A DNA stretch of 47,637 bases from Phyllobacteriaceae bacterium UBA1940 (GCA_002336975.1 DDFA01000030.1:1-47637), one strand, 5' to 3'. Positions 32,375 through 43,045 are shown, numbered from the stretch's first letter. Made by a program: numbers and translations. The notes: generated by a model from the letters alone, not told the origin.

Positions 32375-33480
32375 CCCATCACCTCGAGTGTCGAATTGTC
32401 GACCAGATCCCAGTCCAGTTCGCGCCCAAGGCCCGGCGTGTCGGGCAATGTGGCGACGCCGTTTTCGATCGGCAGCCCGCCCTTGAGGCCGAAGTCGAAA
32501 TCCTCGACCGGCCCAAGCAGTTCGAACCAGGTGCAATTGCCGATCGCCGCGCACAGATGCAGGTTCACCAGTTCCAGCGGGTGGAAGATCGCGGTGTGGA
32601 TTTCGCAGTTCATCGCGAATGCCTCGGCCAGATGCGCCGATTTCAGCACGCCGGTGACGCCGCCGGTCCAGCTGACGTCGGCGCGGATGACGTCGACCAC
32701 ATTGCGTGCAACGATGTCGGCGAGGCTGTAGGGGTGTTTGGCGATGGTCTCCGTCCCGACGACGGGGATGTCGAGTTGGCGCGTCAGTTCGGTGAGCGCG
32801 GGAATGTTTTCGTCCGCCATCGGCTCTTCGAACCATTTGAAGCCGAGACGCTCGAGCCCGCGCCCGTAGCGCAGAGCGTCCGGCAGCGTCATGAAGGCGA
32901 CCGGGTCGCTCATCAGCGGAAAATCGTCTCCGACCGCCTTGCGCACCGCGGCATGGATCTCGAGATCGGCTTCGACCGATCTGCCCGGCGGATGCAGCTT
33001 GTAGGCGGCGAAGCCCTGCTTTCTCACCGCCTCGGCCTCGGCGACGTAGTCGTCCGCCGTTTCGAGGAACATCGAGCTGACATAGGTCGGTATCGCGTGC
33101 CGCGCGGCGCCGATGTAGCGATAGAGCGGCAAGCCCGCGGCGTCGGCCGCCAGCAGCCACAGGCAGGTGTCGATCGGCCCCCAGACATAGACGGGGAAAT
33201 GGCCCCACATCCGGTCGCGTTGCCGGAAGTCGCGCCAAAGCGCCTCGCGGTCATGCACGCTGCGGCCCTTGAGCAGCGGCGCCAGCGAGGCCGCGATGTG
33301 GGCCGATCCGCGCGCGCTCGCGCCGGCGAAGCCGAACATCGAGGCCGAGCGGCCGCATTCGGTCCTGATCGTGTAGACGAGGAAGTCATGGCGCGCGCCG
33401 CCCGCCTGGCCGCGCAGCGCCTCGGCTTCCGCGCTGCGGCTTGCCGAACATGCCCTGACCTCGAGCCCGGAGACGATCAT
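32371..33480 (-). CDS. Enolase-superfamily sugar-acid dehydratase 2 (K-x-H type)
   Basis: A 369-residue member of the mandelate racemase/muconate lactonising group. Metal ligands are predicted in MSDPVAF (D192), KWFEEPM (E218/E219) and VVGTETI (E244). The base motif after strand two reads YKLHPP, that is K161-x-H163 instead of K-x-K; D268 and H295 (EIHTAIFHP) could form the second catalytic dyad. This pattern is used by acid-sugar dehydratases. It overlaps the RraA stop by one base (TGATG) and the SAF gene by 4 nt. Together with a second enolase-superfamily gene (34468-35577) it makes the substrate range of the operon unclear. Confidence 0.82.
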   Translation of the reverse strand: MIVSGLEVRACSASRSAEAEALRGQAGGARHDFLVYTIRTECGRSASMFGFAGASARGSAHIAASLAPLLKGRSVHDREALWRDFRQRDRMWGHFPVYVWGPIDTCLWLLAADAAGLPLYRYIGAARHAIPTYVSSMFLETADDYVAEAEAVRKQGFAAYKLHPPGRSVEADLEIHAAVRKAVGDDFPLMSDPVAFMTLPDALRYGRGLERLGFKWFEEPMADENIPALTELTRQLDIPVVGTETIAKHPYSLADIVARNVVDVIRADVSWTGGVTGVLKSAHLAEAFAMNCEIHTAIFHPLELVNLHLCAAIGNCTWFELLGPVEDFDFGLKGGLPIENGVATLPDTPGLGRELDWDLVDNSTLEVMG

Positions 33481-34136
33481 CAGAATTTCCCGTATTTCAG
33501 ATAGGCTTGCTGCGGATCGACGCCGCCGATGATAGCGGTGCGCACCTTGCTTTCCGTCGCCATCGCCACGGCGGATTTTTCGGCGATCTCCGCGGCGAGG
33601 GCGCGCGGTACACGCACCATGCCGTCGCGGTCGCCAAGCAGGAAATCGCCCTGTTCGATCATCACGTCGCCGATATGGATCGGCGCTCCGGTCCGGGTCG
33701 GCAGCCAGCGGCCAACAATGTCCTTGGGCGTGTGGCCGCGCCGCCAGGTCTGGAAACCGATCTCGATGAGGAAATTGGTGTCGCGCGCCATGCCGTCGAG
33801 CACGCAACCCAAGACCCCCTTCTTCTGCAGCGTTTCGGCCGACAGTTCGCCCATCTGGGCCAGATCATGGGTGTGCGGCTGGCAGACCCAGACATGGCCG
33901 GCGGGCGCTTTCGACAGCAGGCCGGTCCATTCGATCAAGGTGGCGTGCGCATCGGCGGTATCGTCGACGCGGCCCTCGATCGTGAAGGCGGGGCCGCACA
34001 GCGTCTTTTCCGGCATCAGCGGCGTGATCTCGTGCGGCAGCGTGAAGTTGCGCAGGCCCATGGCGCGCATCATGTCGTGCACCACGCCGGAATAGCATTT
34101 GCCGAGCCCGGCGGTGATTTTTGCGTCGTCAATCAT
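33480..34136 (-). CDS. RraA-like protein (possible keto-acid aldolase)
   Basis: A 218-residue protein of the RraA/HMG aldolase fold. The motif GELSAETLQKKGVLGCVLDGMARD (starting at residue 96) contains the GxxxxxxAxxxGxxGxVxDGxxRD pattern, with D114, R118 and D119 in the predicted divalent-metal and pyruvate site. Family members include 4-hydroxy-4-methyl-2-oxoglutarate aldolase and the unrelated RNase E regulator RraA; the operon favours an aldolase or keto-acid role. It overlaps the mutarotase gene by 8 nt. Confidence 0.78.
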   Translation of the reverse strand: MIDDAKITAGLGKCYSGVVHDMMRAMGLRNFTLPHEITPLMPEKTLCGPAFTIEGRVDDTADAHATLIEWTGLLSKAPAGHVWVCQPHTHDLAQMGELSAETLQKKGVLGCVLDGMARDTNFLIEIGFQTWRRGHTPKDIVGRWLPTRTGAPIHIGDVMIEQGDFLLGDRDGMVRVPRALAAEIAEKSAVAMATESKVRTAIIGGVDPQQAYLKYGKF

Positions 34137-34464
34137 GATGAAACACCTCCTCCATCGCCGCCCACCATTCGCCGTCCTTGCCGGTGGAGAGTTTTTGCTG
34201 GCAGGGATCGGTCAAAGCCCACCATTCCTTGACCCTGGGATTGCCGGCCATCAGCGCGGCGTCCGCCGCGAAGTCCGAGCCGTGATATTCCCAGTAGCTG
34301 AAGAGCAGATTCTCCGGCTCCTTGAGGAAGATCGAATAGTTGCGAATGTTGCATTCGGTGATGTTCGCCAGGACGTCCGGCCAGACCGCCGCGTGCAGGC
34401 TCTTGTATTGCGCGACCTTGTCCGGCCTCAGACCGATCACCATGCCCATGCGTTGTCCGGCCAT
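34129..34464 (-). CDS. rhaM: L-rhamnose/L-fucose mutarotase family protein
   Basis: A 111-residue protein with the L-rhamnose mutarotase fold. VAQYKSLHAAVWPDV holds the equivalents of the E. coli RhaM catalytic Tyr and His (Y20, H24); NYSIFLKEPENLLFSYWEY and KEWWALTDPCQQ are the other conserved blocks. It interconverts the anomers of a 6-deoxyhexose so that the dehydrogenase receives the right form. This gene is the clearest clue that the operon handles L-rhamnose or L-fucose. It begins 3 nt after the first dehydratase stop. Confidence 0.88.
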   Translation of the reverse strand: MAGQRMGMVIGLRPDKVAQYKSLHAAVWPDVLANITECNIRNYSIFLKEPENLLFSYWEYHGSDFAADAALMAGNPRVKEWWALTDPCQQKLSTGKDGEWWAAMEEVFHHD

Positions 34465-34467
34465 CGC

Positions 34468-35577
34468 TCACCTCCCGATTTCGACCGGCGCCATGACCGC
34501 CAGCCGCTCAATGGCGACCCAGTCCCAGCCGATGCCCAGACCCGGATCGCTCGACGGGATCGCCATACCGTCCTTGATAGTCATTCCCGATGGCGCGATC
34601 AGGTCGAGCTGCGGAATGTATTCCAGCCACGGCGCGTTCTGCGTCGCGCAGACAAGACTGACATGCAGCTCCATCAGGAAGTGCGGACAGATCGCGACGT
34701 TGAACGCCTCGGCCAGCGCCGCGATCTTCAGCCAGGGCGTAACGCCGCCAACACGCGCTACGTCGGCCTGGACGATCGAGCAGCCGCCGGCGGCGAGATA
34801 GTCCTTGAACTGGCTGAGCGAATACATGCTCTCGCCGACGGCGACCGGCACCGAGGTCGATGCGGCCAGCCTGGCATGGGCCAAAACGTCGTCGGCCGGC
34901 ATCGGCTCCTCGAACCAGGCGATCGCCTGTTCCTCGAGCACGACGGCGCGACGCCGCGCCTCGCCCAGCGAGAAGCTCTGGTTGGCGTCGGTCATGATTT
35001 CGTAGCTCTCGCCCACCGCGTCGCGCACCGCGCGCAGCCGGGCGCGATCCTCGCTCAGGTGCGGCCGCCCGATCTTGATCTTCGAGCCCCTGAAGCCTTT
35101 CGATTGCGCGGCCAGCGCATCGTCGACCAGCGCGCCGGTTTCGATATGCAGCCAGCCGCCTTCGGTCGTGTAGAGCGGGGCCGACGGCTTGGCTCCGCCC
35201 GCCATCCGCCACAAGGGCAAGTTGGCGCGCCTGCAACGCAGGTCCCACAGCGCCGTGTCGACAGCCGCCATTGCCAGCGACGTGATGGCGCCGACCGCCG
35301 TGGCGTGCGTTCGAAACAGCATCGCGTTCCACAGCGCCTGGATGTCATCCGCATCGCGGCCGATCAGCATCGGCGCAAGCGTGTGCCGCAGCAATGCGAC
35401 CACCGACGGGCCGCCGGTTCCGATCGTATAGCTGTAGCCGACGCCCTGGGCTCCGTCGGCGTCGGTTATGCGGACGATCGGCGTTTCCTGGCTTTCAAAG
35501 CTCTGGATGGCGTCAACCCGGCGGACCTTCGGCCTGAGGTCGACCATGTGGATTTCGATGCGTTCGATCCTTGCCAT
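34468..35577 (-). CDS. Enolase-superfamily sugar-acid dehydratase 1 (K-x-K type)
   Basis: A 369-residue protein with complete active-site motifs of the mandelate racemase branch: K166-x-K168 (GSKIKIG), D197-x-N199 (MTDANQ), E223 (WFEEPM), E249 (VGES), and H299 (CPHF) paired with D272. The start is the ATG ending at 35577, 5 nt after the ATPase stop; an earlier in-frame codon lies inside that gene. Next to a mutarotase, it is the best candidate for L-fuconate or L-rhamnonate dehydratase, although it is shorter than the characterised Xanthomonas L-fuconate dehydratase (about 440 residues). Confidence 0.84.
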   Translation of the reverse strand: MARIERIEIHMVDLRPKVRRVDAIQSFESQETPIVRITDADGAQGVGYSYTIGTGGPSVVALLRHTLAPMLIGRDADDIQALWNAMLFRTHATAVGAITSLAMAAVDTALWDLRCRRANLPLWRMAGGAKPSAPLYTTEGGWLHIETGALVDDALAAQSKGFRGSKIKIGRPHLSEDRARLRAVRDAVGESYEIMTDANQSFSLGEARRRAVVLEEQAIAWFEEPMPADDVLAHARLAASTSVPVAVGESMYSLSQFKDYLAAGGCSIVQADVARVGGVTPWLKIAALAEAFNVAICPHFLMELHVSLVCATQNAPWLEYIPQLDLIAPSGMTIKDGMAIPSSDPGLGIGWDWVAIERLAVMAPVEIGR

Positions 35578-35582
35578 TCGCG

Positions 35583-36671
<1,089 letters not shown>

Positions 36672-36676
36672 TTGGA

Positions 36677-37522
36677 TTATCCTTTCACGCCGCCGAAGGT
36701 CAGGCCGGAAATGAGGTGTTTCTGAACCAGGAAAGTCAGAACCAGCGCCGGGATGATGATAATGACGGCCATGGCGCACATGCCTGCCCAGTCGATGGTG
36801 AACTGGGCGGTGAAATCCATCAGGCCGACCGGCAGGGTCTTGGAATCGGTCGACCGCGTCAGCTGCGAGGCCAGCGCATATTCGTTCCACGAGGTCAGGA
36901 AGGCGAAGATCGCCGACGAGGCGATGCCGGCCTTGGCGAGCGGGAATTCGACCCGCCAGAACGCCTGCCACGGCGTGCAGCCGTCGATCTGCGCCGCCTC
37001 GTTGAGATCGCGCGGGATCTGGCGAAAGAAACCCTCCGTCAGCCAGATGGTGAAGGGCACGTTGATCGCCGTGTAGACGAGGATGACGCCGAGCCTGGTG
37101 TCGATCAGGCCGATCCAGCTCCATAGAATAAAAAGCGGCAAGGACAGCGCGATGCCCGGCACTGTGCGCGACAGCATGAAGCCGAGGAAACCGGCCGCCT
37201 TGCCGGAAAAGTGATAGCGGGCGAAGGCGTAGCCTCCGGCCATGCCGATGGCCACCGCAACGACCGTCGATGTCATCGAGATGATCAGCGAATTGGCGAA
37301 ATAGGACCCGACCGGGATGGCCACGACATTGGCGCCGAAGCCGAAGATGGAGCGGAAATTGTCGAGCGAAAGCCCCTCGGGGATCCACACCGCCGGCCTG
37401 GTCAGAATTTCGCCGTTCGAGCGGAACGCCGACAGGACAACCCACAGGCCCGGCAGGCAGATGATCAGCATGGTGATGAACGTGCTGATCCAGATCGCGA
37501 TATCTCGGGCGCGCCTGGACAT
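36677..37522 (-). CDS. Carbohydrate ABC transporter permease, MalG type
   Basis: A 281-residue inner-membrane permease (ATG ending at 37522, [11 protein letters not shown]). It has six membrane segments; the EAA loop [26 protein letters not shown] and the ending [16 protein letters not shown] are diagnostic of CUT1 MalG-type proteins. Its start overlaps the partner permease's stop by one base (TGATG). Confidence 0.92.
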   Translation of the reverse strand: MSRRARDIAIWISTFITMLIICLPGLWVVLSAFRSNGEILTRPAVWIPEGLSLDNFRSIFGFGANVVAIPVGSYFANSLIISMTSTVVAVAIGMAGGYAFARYHFSGKAAGFLGFMLSRTVPGIALSLPLFILWSWIGLIDTRLGVILVYTAINVPFTIWLTEGFFRQIPRDLNEAAQIDGCTPWQAFWRVEFPLAKAGIASSAIFAFLTSWNEYALASQLTRSTDSKTLPVGLMDFTAQFTIDWAGMCAMAVIIIIPALVLTFLVQKHLISGLTFGGVKG

Positions 37523-38430
37523 CAGAACGCCCCCAGATGTTTGCGCGCCGCCATCAGCTTGCGGAAGAAATACCAGGTGAAGAAGATCGACAGCAGGATC
37601 GAGACATAGGCCATGGCGTTGGCGCGGCCCATGCGCGCGTCGTCGTAGGCGGTGCGTCCGATCAGCGTCCACAGCAGTTCGGTGCGGCCCGCCGGTCCGC
37701 CGCCGGTCATGACGTCAACAATGTCATAGGCGCGCGCGACGTCGAGAGAGCGGATCGTCATGGCGATGTAGATGAACGGAAGGATGAAAGGCAGGGTGAT
37801 GTGGCGGAACACCTGCCAGTTGGAACAGCCATCGACGCGCGCCGCCTCGATCGGGTCCTTGGGCATGGCGAACAGGCCGGCGAGAATGAGAATCGCAAAG
37901 ATCGAGGTGCTCATCCAGATCTCGGCGAACGCGATCGAGCCCAGCGCCAGCCAGCTGTCGACCAGGAACGGGATCGGGGTCGAGATCGCCCCGAGGGAGA
38001 ACAGGGCGTTGTTGACGAAGCCGATCGTGTCGTTGAGCAGATATTTGAACTGGAAGCCGATCAGGATCGGCGAGAACATCATCGGGAACATCATGATGGT
38101 CCGCATCGTGCGCTGGCCCCAGGTGATGCGGTTGACCAGCAGCGCCAGGCCGAGACCGAACAGCATTTCCAGGTTGAGGCAGATGGTCAGGAACAGCACC
38201 GTTCGGCCGAACGCGACCCAAAAGTCCCCATCGGTCAGGACGCGCTGATAGTTGCGCAGACCGATCCACTGCCAGATCGAATCCGGCCGGATCAGCGTGT
38301 AATTTGTGAAGCTCGTGTAGAACGAAAAAATCAGCGGCAGCAGCACGACGAGGCAGATGATCGCGATCGCCGGCGACAAAAGCGCCAGCGGAACCGCGTT
38401 GTCTCGTATTTTGGTTCTGATGCCAGCCAT
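37522..38430 (-). CDS. Carbohydrate ABC transporter permease, MalF type
   Basis: A 302-residue permease with six membrane segments. The loop [25 protein letters not shown] is the EAA motif, and [20 protein letters not shown] is the usual MalF-side sequence. It follows the binding-protein gene after a 122-nt gap containing a hairpin and precedes its partner permease with a one-base overlap. Confidence 0.92.
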   Translation of the reverse strand: MAGIRTKIRDNAVPLALLSPAIAIICLVVLLPLIFSFYTSFTNYTLIRPDSIWQWIGLRNYQRVLTDGDFWVAFGRTVLFLTICLNLEMLFGLGLALLVNRITWGQRTMRTIMMFPMMFSPILIGFQFKYLLNDTIGFVNNALFSLGAISTPIPFLVDSWLALGSIAFAEIWMSTSIFAILILAGLFAMPKDPIEAARVDGCSNWQVFRHITLPFILPFIYIAMTIRSLDVARAYDIVDVMTGGGPAGRTELLWTLIGRTAYDDARMGRANAMAYVSILLSIFFTWYFFRKLMAARKHLGAF

Positions 38431-38507
38431 AGTCCGCTGTTCCGGTTGGGCGCAGAAATCCGACCTGAAATCTCAACTGCGCAGACGTGTGATGACAGTC
38501 CGGTCAC

Positions 38508-38536
38508 GTCCCGCCGAAACCGCGTTCCGGCGGGAC
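38508..38536 (-). terminator. Intercistronic hairpin between sugar-binding protein and permease genes
   Basis: GTCCCGCCG and CGGCGGGAC form a perfect 9-bp stem around an 11-nt loop, 17 nt after the binding-protein stop (minus strand). No T-run follows. As with the dctP hairpin, it probably protects or partly terminates the transcript so that more binding protein than permease is made. Confidence 0.55.
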
Positions 38537-38552
38537 AGTCCCGGCAGCCTCG

Positions 38553-39869
38553 TCAGTTGAGGCCCGCGTCCTTCATCACTTCGGCGACTTCCTTGGCCGC
38601 CGCGTCCAGAGCCTCCTGCGAAGTCTTATCTCCAAGGATCGCGGCCTGGAGTTGCGGCCACAAGGCGTTGGAGATTTCGCCCCACTGGGCGATCAGCGGC
38701 GGCGTGAACGCGTCCTCGCGCATCGACTTGCCCCACACGTCGAAGACCTGGACCATGAAATCGTCATGCTTGGCCTTGAATTCGGCGATGATGTCGTCCC
38801 ACACCTTTGTGCGGGTCGGCAGCAGGCCGGCGCGCGCCTCCATCATCTGGGCGTCGTGGCTGGTGAGGAAGGTGATGAAGCTGGCCGCCGCCGGCTTGTT
38901 GTCGCAGCCCTTGGTGATCGAGAACGAATGCGAGCCGGACCAGCCGGTGCGCTTGCCGCCCGAACCCTTGGGCGCCGGCGCAACGCCGACATCGCCGCCG
39001 ATCTTGGAGTCCTTGCCATTGAAATAGGCGGCCCAACCGGCCCAGTCGAGATCGTAGGCGAATGCGCCGGAGGCGAAACCGAGGCCGAGATCGTCCCAGA
39101 CATAGTTGGTGGTGCCGGCCGGCACGGCCTTGGCCTTGTAGAGATCGACGAACCAGTTCAGCGCCTCGACGCCCTGCGGGCTGTTGAACGTCGGATTCCA
39201 CTTGTCGTCGAACAGTGCGCCGCCATCGGCGACAAGCATTTCGTAGAAGCGACCGGTGAGGCCTTCGTCCTTGCCGGCGAAAGCGGTGCCGTAGCGGTTG
39301 GGCGGATTGGCGAAGAACACCGCCTGGTCGGCGGCCTGCTTCCAGGTCTCCGGCGGGGTCAGGTCATAGCCGAACTTTTCCTTGAACTTGGCCTTGTTGT
39401 CGGCGTTCTCGTAGAGCGACTTGACGTAGTACATGTTCGACACGTCGGAGTGGCGCGGCAGCGAGACGAGTTTGCCGTCGACGGTTGCGTGGCTGATGAC
39501 CAGCGGCGAGAACTCGGCGATGACCTCCTTGGAGATCAGCCCGTCGAGAGGCTCGTTCATGACGCTGTATTGAGCGGCAAAGTTGGTGTGGCTCGAAAAG
39601 GCGCAATAGTCGATCTTGCCGGACGCGATGTCCTGCTTCATTTCGCGATCGAGCTCGAAATGGCTCTTGCGCGAGATGATCTCGACCTTGGCGCCCGTCG
39701 CCTTCTCCCATTCCGGGATCAGCGTGTAGAGCGGCTCGTACTGGGCGCCGCCGATCAGCTTCACGCGCAGCGTGTAGCCATCGAACTTTCCATAATCCTG
39801 GGCCGAAACGCCAGCCGTCGCGGCCAGAAGAGACGCGCCTGCTGCCAATATCATGCGGGATGTCTTCAT
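38553..39869 (-). CDS. Sugar ABC transporter substrate-binding protein (family 1)
   Basis: A 438-residue periplasmic protein. The ATG ending at 39869 is chosen because GGAGGAGAGG lies just upstream; the in-frame ATG at 39884 lies ahead of that site. Signal peptide: MKTSRMILAAGASLLAATAGVSA, cleaved before QDYG. Mature segments KLIGGAQYEPLYTLIPEWEKATG and HSDVSNMYYVKSLYE match family 1 binding proteins. It is the first gene of the long minus-strand operon and diverges from the IclR regulator, with a palindrome in the gap. Confidence 0.92.
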   Translation of the reverse strand: MKTSRMILAAGASLLAATAGVSAQDYGKFDGYTLRVKLIGGAQYEPLYTLIPEWEKATGAKVEIISRKSHFELDREMKQDIASGKIDYCAFSSHTNFAAQYSVMNEPLDGLISKEVIAEFSPLVISHATVDGKLVSLPRHSDVSNMYYVKSLYENADNKAKFKEKFGYDLTPPETWKQAADQAVFFANPPNRYGTAFAGKDEGLTGRFYEMLVADGGALFDDKWNPTFNSPQGVEALNWFVDLYKAKAVPAGTTNYVWDDLGLGFASGAFAYDLDWAGWAAYFNGKDSKIGGDVGVAPAPKGSGGKRTGWSGSHSFSITKGCDNKPAAASFITFLTSHDAQMMEARAGLLPTRTKVWDDIIAEFKAKHDDFMVQVFDVWGKSMREDAFTPPLIAQWGEISNALWPQLQAAILGDKTSQEALDAAAKEVAEVMKDAGLN

Positions 39870-39902
39870 CGTCCTCTCCTCCATCAGACAGTGAATTCGT
39901 AT

Positions 39903-39919
39903 ATGAATGGATCATTCAT
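39903..39919. promoter_or_regulatory. Candidate IclR operator
   Basis: ATGAATG-GAT-CATTCAT is a perfect 17-bp palindrome in the 122-nt gap between the divergent binding-protein and IclR genes, 34 nt upstream of the binding-protein start. Size and symmetry suit a dimeric IclR-type repressor. Confidence 0.5.
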
Positions 39920-39991
39920 TCCCGAATATATGTGTTGAGTCAAGCGGTGAATTCTGGCAGCTTCAGCGGCGAGAGATGGGTTGGGGAATCG

Positions 39992-40783
39992 ATGTCCGAC
40001 AGTTCCGACAAATATCGCGCGCCTGCGCTGGACAAGGGCCTCGACATTCTCGAGTTCCTGGCCGCGTCGGTGAACGGGCTGACGCAGGTTGAGATCGCAA
40101 AGGGCCTCGGAAGGGGGCCGAACGAGATCTACCGCATGCTCGATACGCTGGTGCGCCGCAACTATGTGACGCGCACGCCCGACGGCGACAAATACATGCT
40201 CAGCCTTCGCCTGCTTGCCATTGCAAACATGCATCCGCCGCGTCGCCGCTTGCTCGACATCGCCGACCCGCTGATGCGCGACGCAGCCATTCGCAGCGGC
40301 CAGTCGGTGCATCTGGCGGTGTGGGAAGACGGGCAGTTTGTCATCACGTCGTCGATTTCGGCTCCCGGCAACTGGCGGCTGTCTTTGCGCATCGGATCCG
40401 TGATCGGCCTGTTCAACACCGGTTCAGGCATGGTGCTGGCGTCCTTTCAGGACGAGGAGATGCGCACCCGGATGGTTCGCGAACATCAGCTCGTCGACAA
40501 TGAGAAACCGATGTCGGCTGCTGAATTTGCCGCCGCGACGGCAAGGATCCGCGAACGCGGTTACGAACTGGCGTCCAGCAGCTACACCACGGCGGTCTTG
40601 AACATCTCGTTCCCGGTGTTCGACCCCTTTGGAAACGCGATGGCCGCGGTGACCTGTCCCTATGTCGCCCATGTGCATGGCGGCAAGGCGGCCGAGCCTG
40701 AAACGACAATCAACATCATCCGCGAGACTGCCGCGCAGATGACCAGTCAGTTGAATGGCGCCCGCCGGGACGAGACCGAATGA
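39992..40783 (+). CDS. IclR family transcriptional regulator
   Basis: A 263-residue regulator starting at ATG 39992 (MSDSSDKYRAPALDKGLDIL). The N-terminal winged HTH (about 12-70: LTQVEIAKGLGRGPNEIYRML, then VRRNYVTRTPDGDKYMLS) is typical of IclR, followed by a GAF-like effector domain (SVHLAVWEDGQFVITSSI, and FDPFGNAMAAVTCPYV near the end). It overlaps the aldo/keto reductase gene by 4 nt (ATGA), so the regulator, dehydrogenase and lactonase are one operon, and it faces the binding-protein operon. It probably responds to a deoxysugar acid. Confidence 0.92.
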   Translation: MSDSSDKYRAPALDKGLDILEFLAASVNGLTQVEIAKGLGRGPNEIYRMLDTLVRRNYVTRTPDGDKYMLSLRLLAIANMHPPRRRLLDIADPLMRDAAIRSGQSVHLAVWEDGQFVITSSISAPGNWRLSLRIGSVIGLFNTGSGMVLASFQDEEMRTRMVREHQLVDNEKPMSAAEFAAATARIRERGYELASSSYTTAVLNISFPVFDPFGNAMAAVTCPYVAHVHGGKAAEPETTINIIRETAAQMTSQLNGARRDETE

Positions 40784-41769
40784 TCGCGACGACCAGGCTT
40801 GGCAAGTCCCGATTGGGCGCCACCCAACTCGGACTTGGTTGCGCGTCGCTTGCCGGCATTTTCACTCCGGTTCCACAGGCTCAGGCCCGCGCCACCATCG
40901 ACGCGGCGCTGGCCGCGGGCATCCGCTATTTCGACACTGCTCCGTTCTACGGCCACGGACTTTCCGAACGGCTGACCGGCGACCAGTTGCGCGGTCATGA
41001 CTATGTGCTGTCGACCAAGGTGGGCCGTCTGCTGCGACCCGGCGCCGCCGATCCGGGCGCATGGGTCCAGGCCCTGCCGTTCACGCCGGTCTTCGACTAT
41101 TCCTATGACGGCGTCATGCGCAGCTTCGAGCATTCGCTGCAACGGCTCGGCCTCGACCGCATCGACATTCTCTACATGCATGACGTCGGCGGCCTCACGC
41201 ACGGGGCCGACCTTGGACCGAGACTGTTCGTCGAAGCGATGGAGGGCGGCTACAAGGCGCTCCACGAGTTGCGTCGCGGCGGCCGGATAAGAGCGATCGG
41301 ACTGGGCGTCAACGAGACGCAAGTCTGCCTCGACGCGCTCGACCATGGCGACTGGGACGTTTTCCTGCTGGCCGGCCGCTACACATTGCTGGATCAATCG
41401 CCGCTCGACAGGCTCTTTCCGGCCTGCCAGCGCGCCGGAACCGACATCGTTGTCGGCGGCCCGTTCAATTCCGGCGTTCTTGTCGGCGGCAAGACCTTCG
41501 ACTACGCCGCCGTGCCCGAGGCGATTGCAAAACGCGTGGGCGCTATCTCCGACGTCTGCGACGCCCATGGCGTCGAACTGCCCGCCGCCGCGCTCAGGTT
41601 CTGTGTCGCCCACCCGGTCGTCAAAAGCGTCATTCCGGGACCGCGTTCGCCTGCGGAACTGGCGCAGATCCTGAATTGGTGGAACGCCGAGATTCCGCCC
41701 GGCCTGTGGGCCGATCTCAAGCATCGGGGCCTGTTGCGCGCCGATGCGCCCATCCCGGCCGAGGAGTAG
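40780..41769 (+). CDS. Aldo/keto reductase, probable L-fucose (D-threo-aldose) 1-dehydrogenase
   Basis: A 329-residue enzyme with the complete aldo/keto reductase tetrad D52, Y57 (YFDTAPFYGHG), K80 (LSTKVGR) and H134 (LYMHDVGG). The pattern LGLGCASLAG and the sequence around SYDGVMRSFEHSLQRLGLDRIDI match the D-threo-aldose 1-dehydrogenase group, which oxidises L-fucose and related sugars to lactones with NAD(P). It is followed 4 nt downstream by a lactonase-like gene, giving the first two pathway steps in order. Confidence 0.85.
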   Translation: MIATTRLGKSRLGATQLGLGCASLAGIFTPVPQAQARATIDAALAAGIRYFDTAPFYGHGLSERLTGDQLRGHDYVLSTKVGRLLRPGAADPGAWVQALPFTPVFDYSYDGVMRSFEHSLQRLGLDRIDILYMHDVGGLTHGADLGPRLFVEAMEGGYKALHELRRGGRIRAIGLGVNETQVCLDALDHGDWDVFLLAGRYTLLDQSPLDRLFPACQRAGTDIVVGGPFNSGVLVGGKTFDYAAVPEAIAKRVGAISDVCDAHGVELPAAALRFCVAHPVVKSVIPGPRSPAELAQILNWWNAEIPPGLWADLKHRGLLRADAPIPAEE

Positions 41770-41773
41770 CGAC

Positions 41774-42607
41774 ATGCGGATCGACAGCCATCAGCATTTC
41801 TGGAGACTGAAGCGCGGCGACTATGGCTGGCTGACGCCGGAACTGGGCGCCATCTACCGCGACTTCGAGCCTGCCGATCTTGAGCCGCTGCTCAAACAGG
41901 CTAGTATCGACGCCACGATTGCCGTGCAGGCGTCCGACACGGTGGCCGAGACAGAATTCCTTCTGTCGCTCGCCGAACGGACGCCCTGGATCGCCGGCGT
42001 GGTCGGATGGGTCGACATGGAAGCCACCGACGCCATCGCGACGCTCGACCGGCTGGCGCGCAACCCGAAGTTCAAGGGCGTCAGGCCGATGATCCAGGGG
42101 CTGGCGGACGACGACTGGATCCTTCGGCCGGCCCTCGACCGGGTGTTCTCGGCGCTGGTCGAGCGCAGCCTGACATTCGACGCGCTGGTGTTGCCGCGGC
42201 ATCTCCCGCGCCTGCTGAAACGGCTCGAACGGACGCCGGAACTTGCCTGCGTCATCGATCACGGCGCCAAGCCGCACCTCGCCACGGGCGAGATCGGGCA
42301 GTGGAAATCCGACATGGCCGCAATCGCGGCGAACACCGAGGCGTTCTGCAAATTGTCGGGCCTCGTCACCGAGGCCGGCGCGGATGTTTCGATCGAGACG
42401 ATCCGCCCGGCGACCGACCATCTTCTCCAGACGTTCGGCCCTTCGCGTCTCATGTTCGGCAGCGACTGGCCGGTCCTCAACCTGGCGTCCAGCTATCTCG
42501 ACTGGCTTGCGATGACGCATGAACTCACCGCGCGGCTGACCGTCGAGGAGAGATCGGGGATTTTTGGAGGCAACGCCGCCCGCTTCTACCTCGACACGGA
42601 CAGGTAG
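41774..42607 (+). CDS. Amidohydrolase-family lactonase, probable L-fuconolactonase
   Basis: A 277-residue TIM-barrel amidohydrolase (ATG at 41774 with GAGGAG upstream). MRIDSHQHFW (H6, H8), VIDHGAKP and FGSDWPV carry the usual histidines and catalytic Asp of the L-fuconolactonase/L-rhamnono-lactonase group. It would open the lactone made by the dehydrogenase upstream. Last gene of the plus-strand IclR operon. The start at 41744 lies inside the upstream gene and is not needed. Confidence 0.87.
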   Translation: MRIDSHQHFWRLKRGDYGWLTPELGAIYRDFEPADLEPLLKQASIDATIAVQASDTVAETEFLLSLAERTPWIAGVVGWVDMEATDAIATLDRLARNPKFKGVRPMIQGLADDDWILRPALDRVFSALVERSLTFDALVLPRHLPRLLKRLERTPELACVIDHGAKPHLATGEIGQWKSDMAAIAANTEAFCKLSGLVTEAGADVSIETIRPATDHLLQTFGPSRLMFGSDWPVLNLASSYLDWLAMTHELTARLTVEERSGIFGGNAARFYLDTDR

Positions 42608-43045
42608 CCGCGCGCCGTCGATCGTCTTGCCATGTCGTCGTGGCAATGCGGTGCGGCGACGGCATCATCGGCTCGGGCACGATGGTTTGCGATCGCAGCA
42701 GCTCATTTCGATTGCCGTGCGTGGTCGTGGCGCCGCCAAGGAGAACGTGTCCGGCATACCTCCTCGTCGCGGTGAGGGCAGATTTGCCAGATCATATGCC
42801 GGGACCAAACAGCCAGCCGCCTCCGTCGGCGCTGTCGGAAAGAACCGCCGACCGCGCCCGGCTTGGATCGCGCATGATCTTGAAGCGGCTCAGCATGACA
42901 GGATGACTTTGCCCGCCGGCGCGGGTGTTGCAGCCGGCTATCGCTGCGGCGTCTGCCCGGCCAGGTTTCGCCATTGCTGCAAACGCTTTTGGCTTCATCA
43001 AGCGTAGAATCGGCGGCGTTCGGAGTTCGCGGTTCTGTTCTGAAG
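42608..43045. other. Gene-free region before the tRNA fragment, 438 nt
   Basis: No frame here resembles a known protein and none has a convincing start; the short open frames on both strands are Arg/Ala-rich, as random GC-rich sequence is. No hairpin or repeat stood out. This is the junction between the deoxysugar cluster and the integrated element. Confidence 0.55.
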
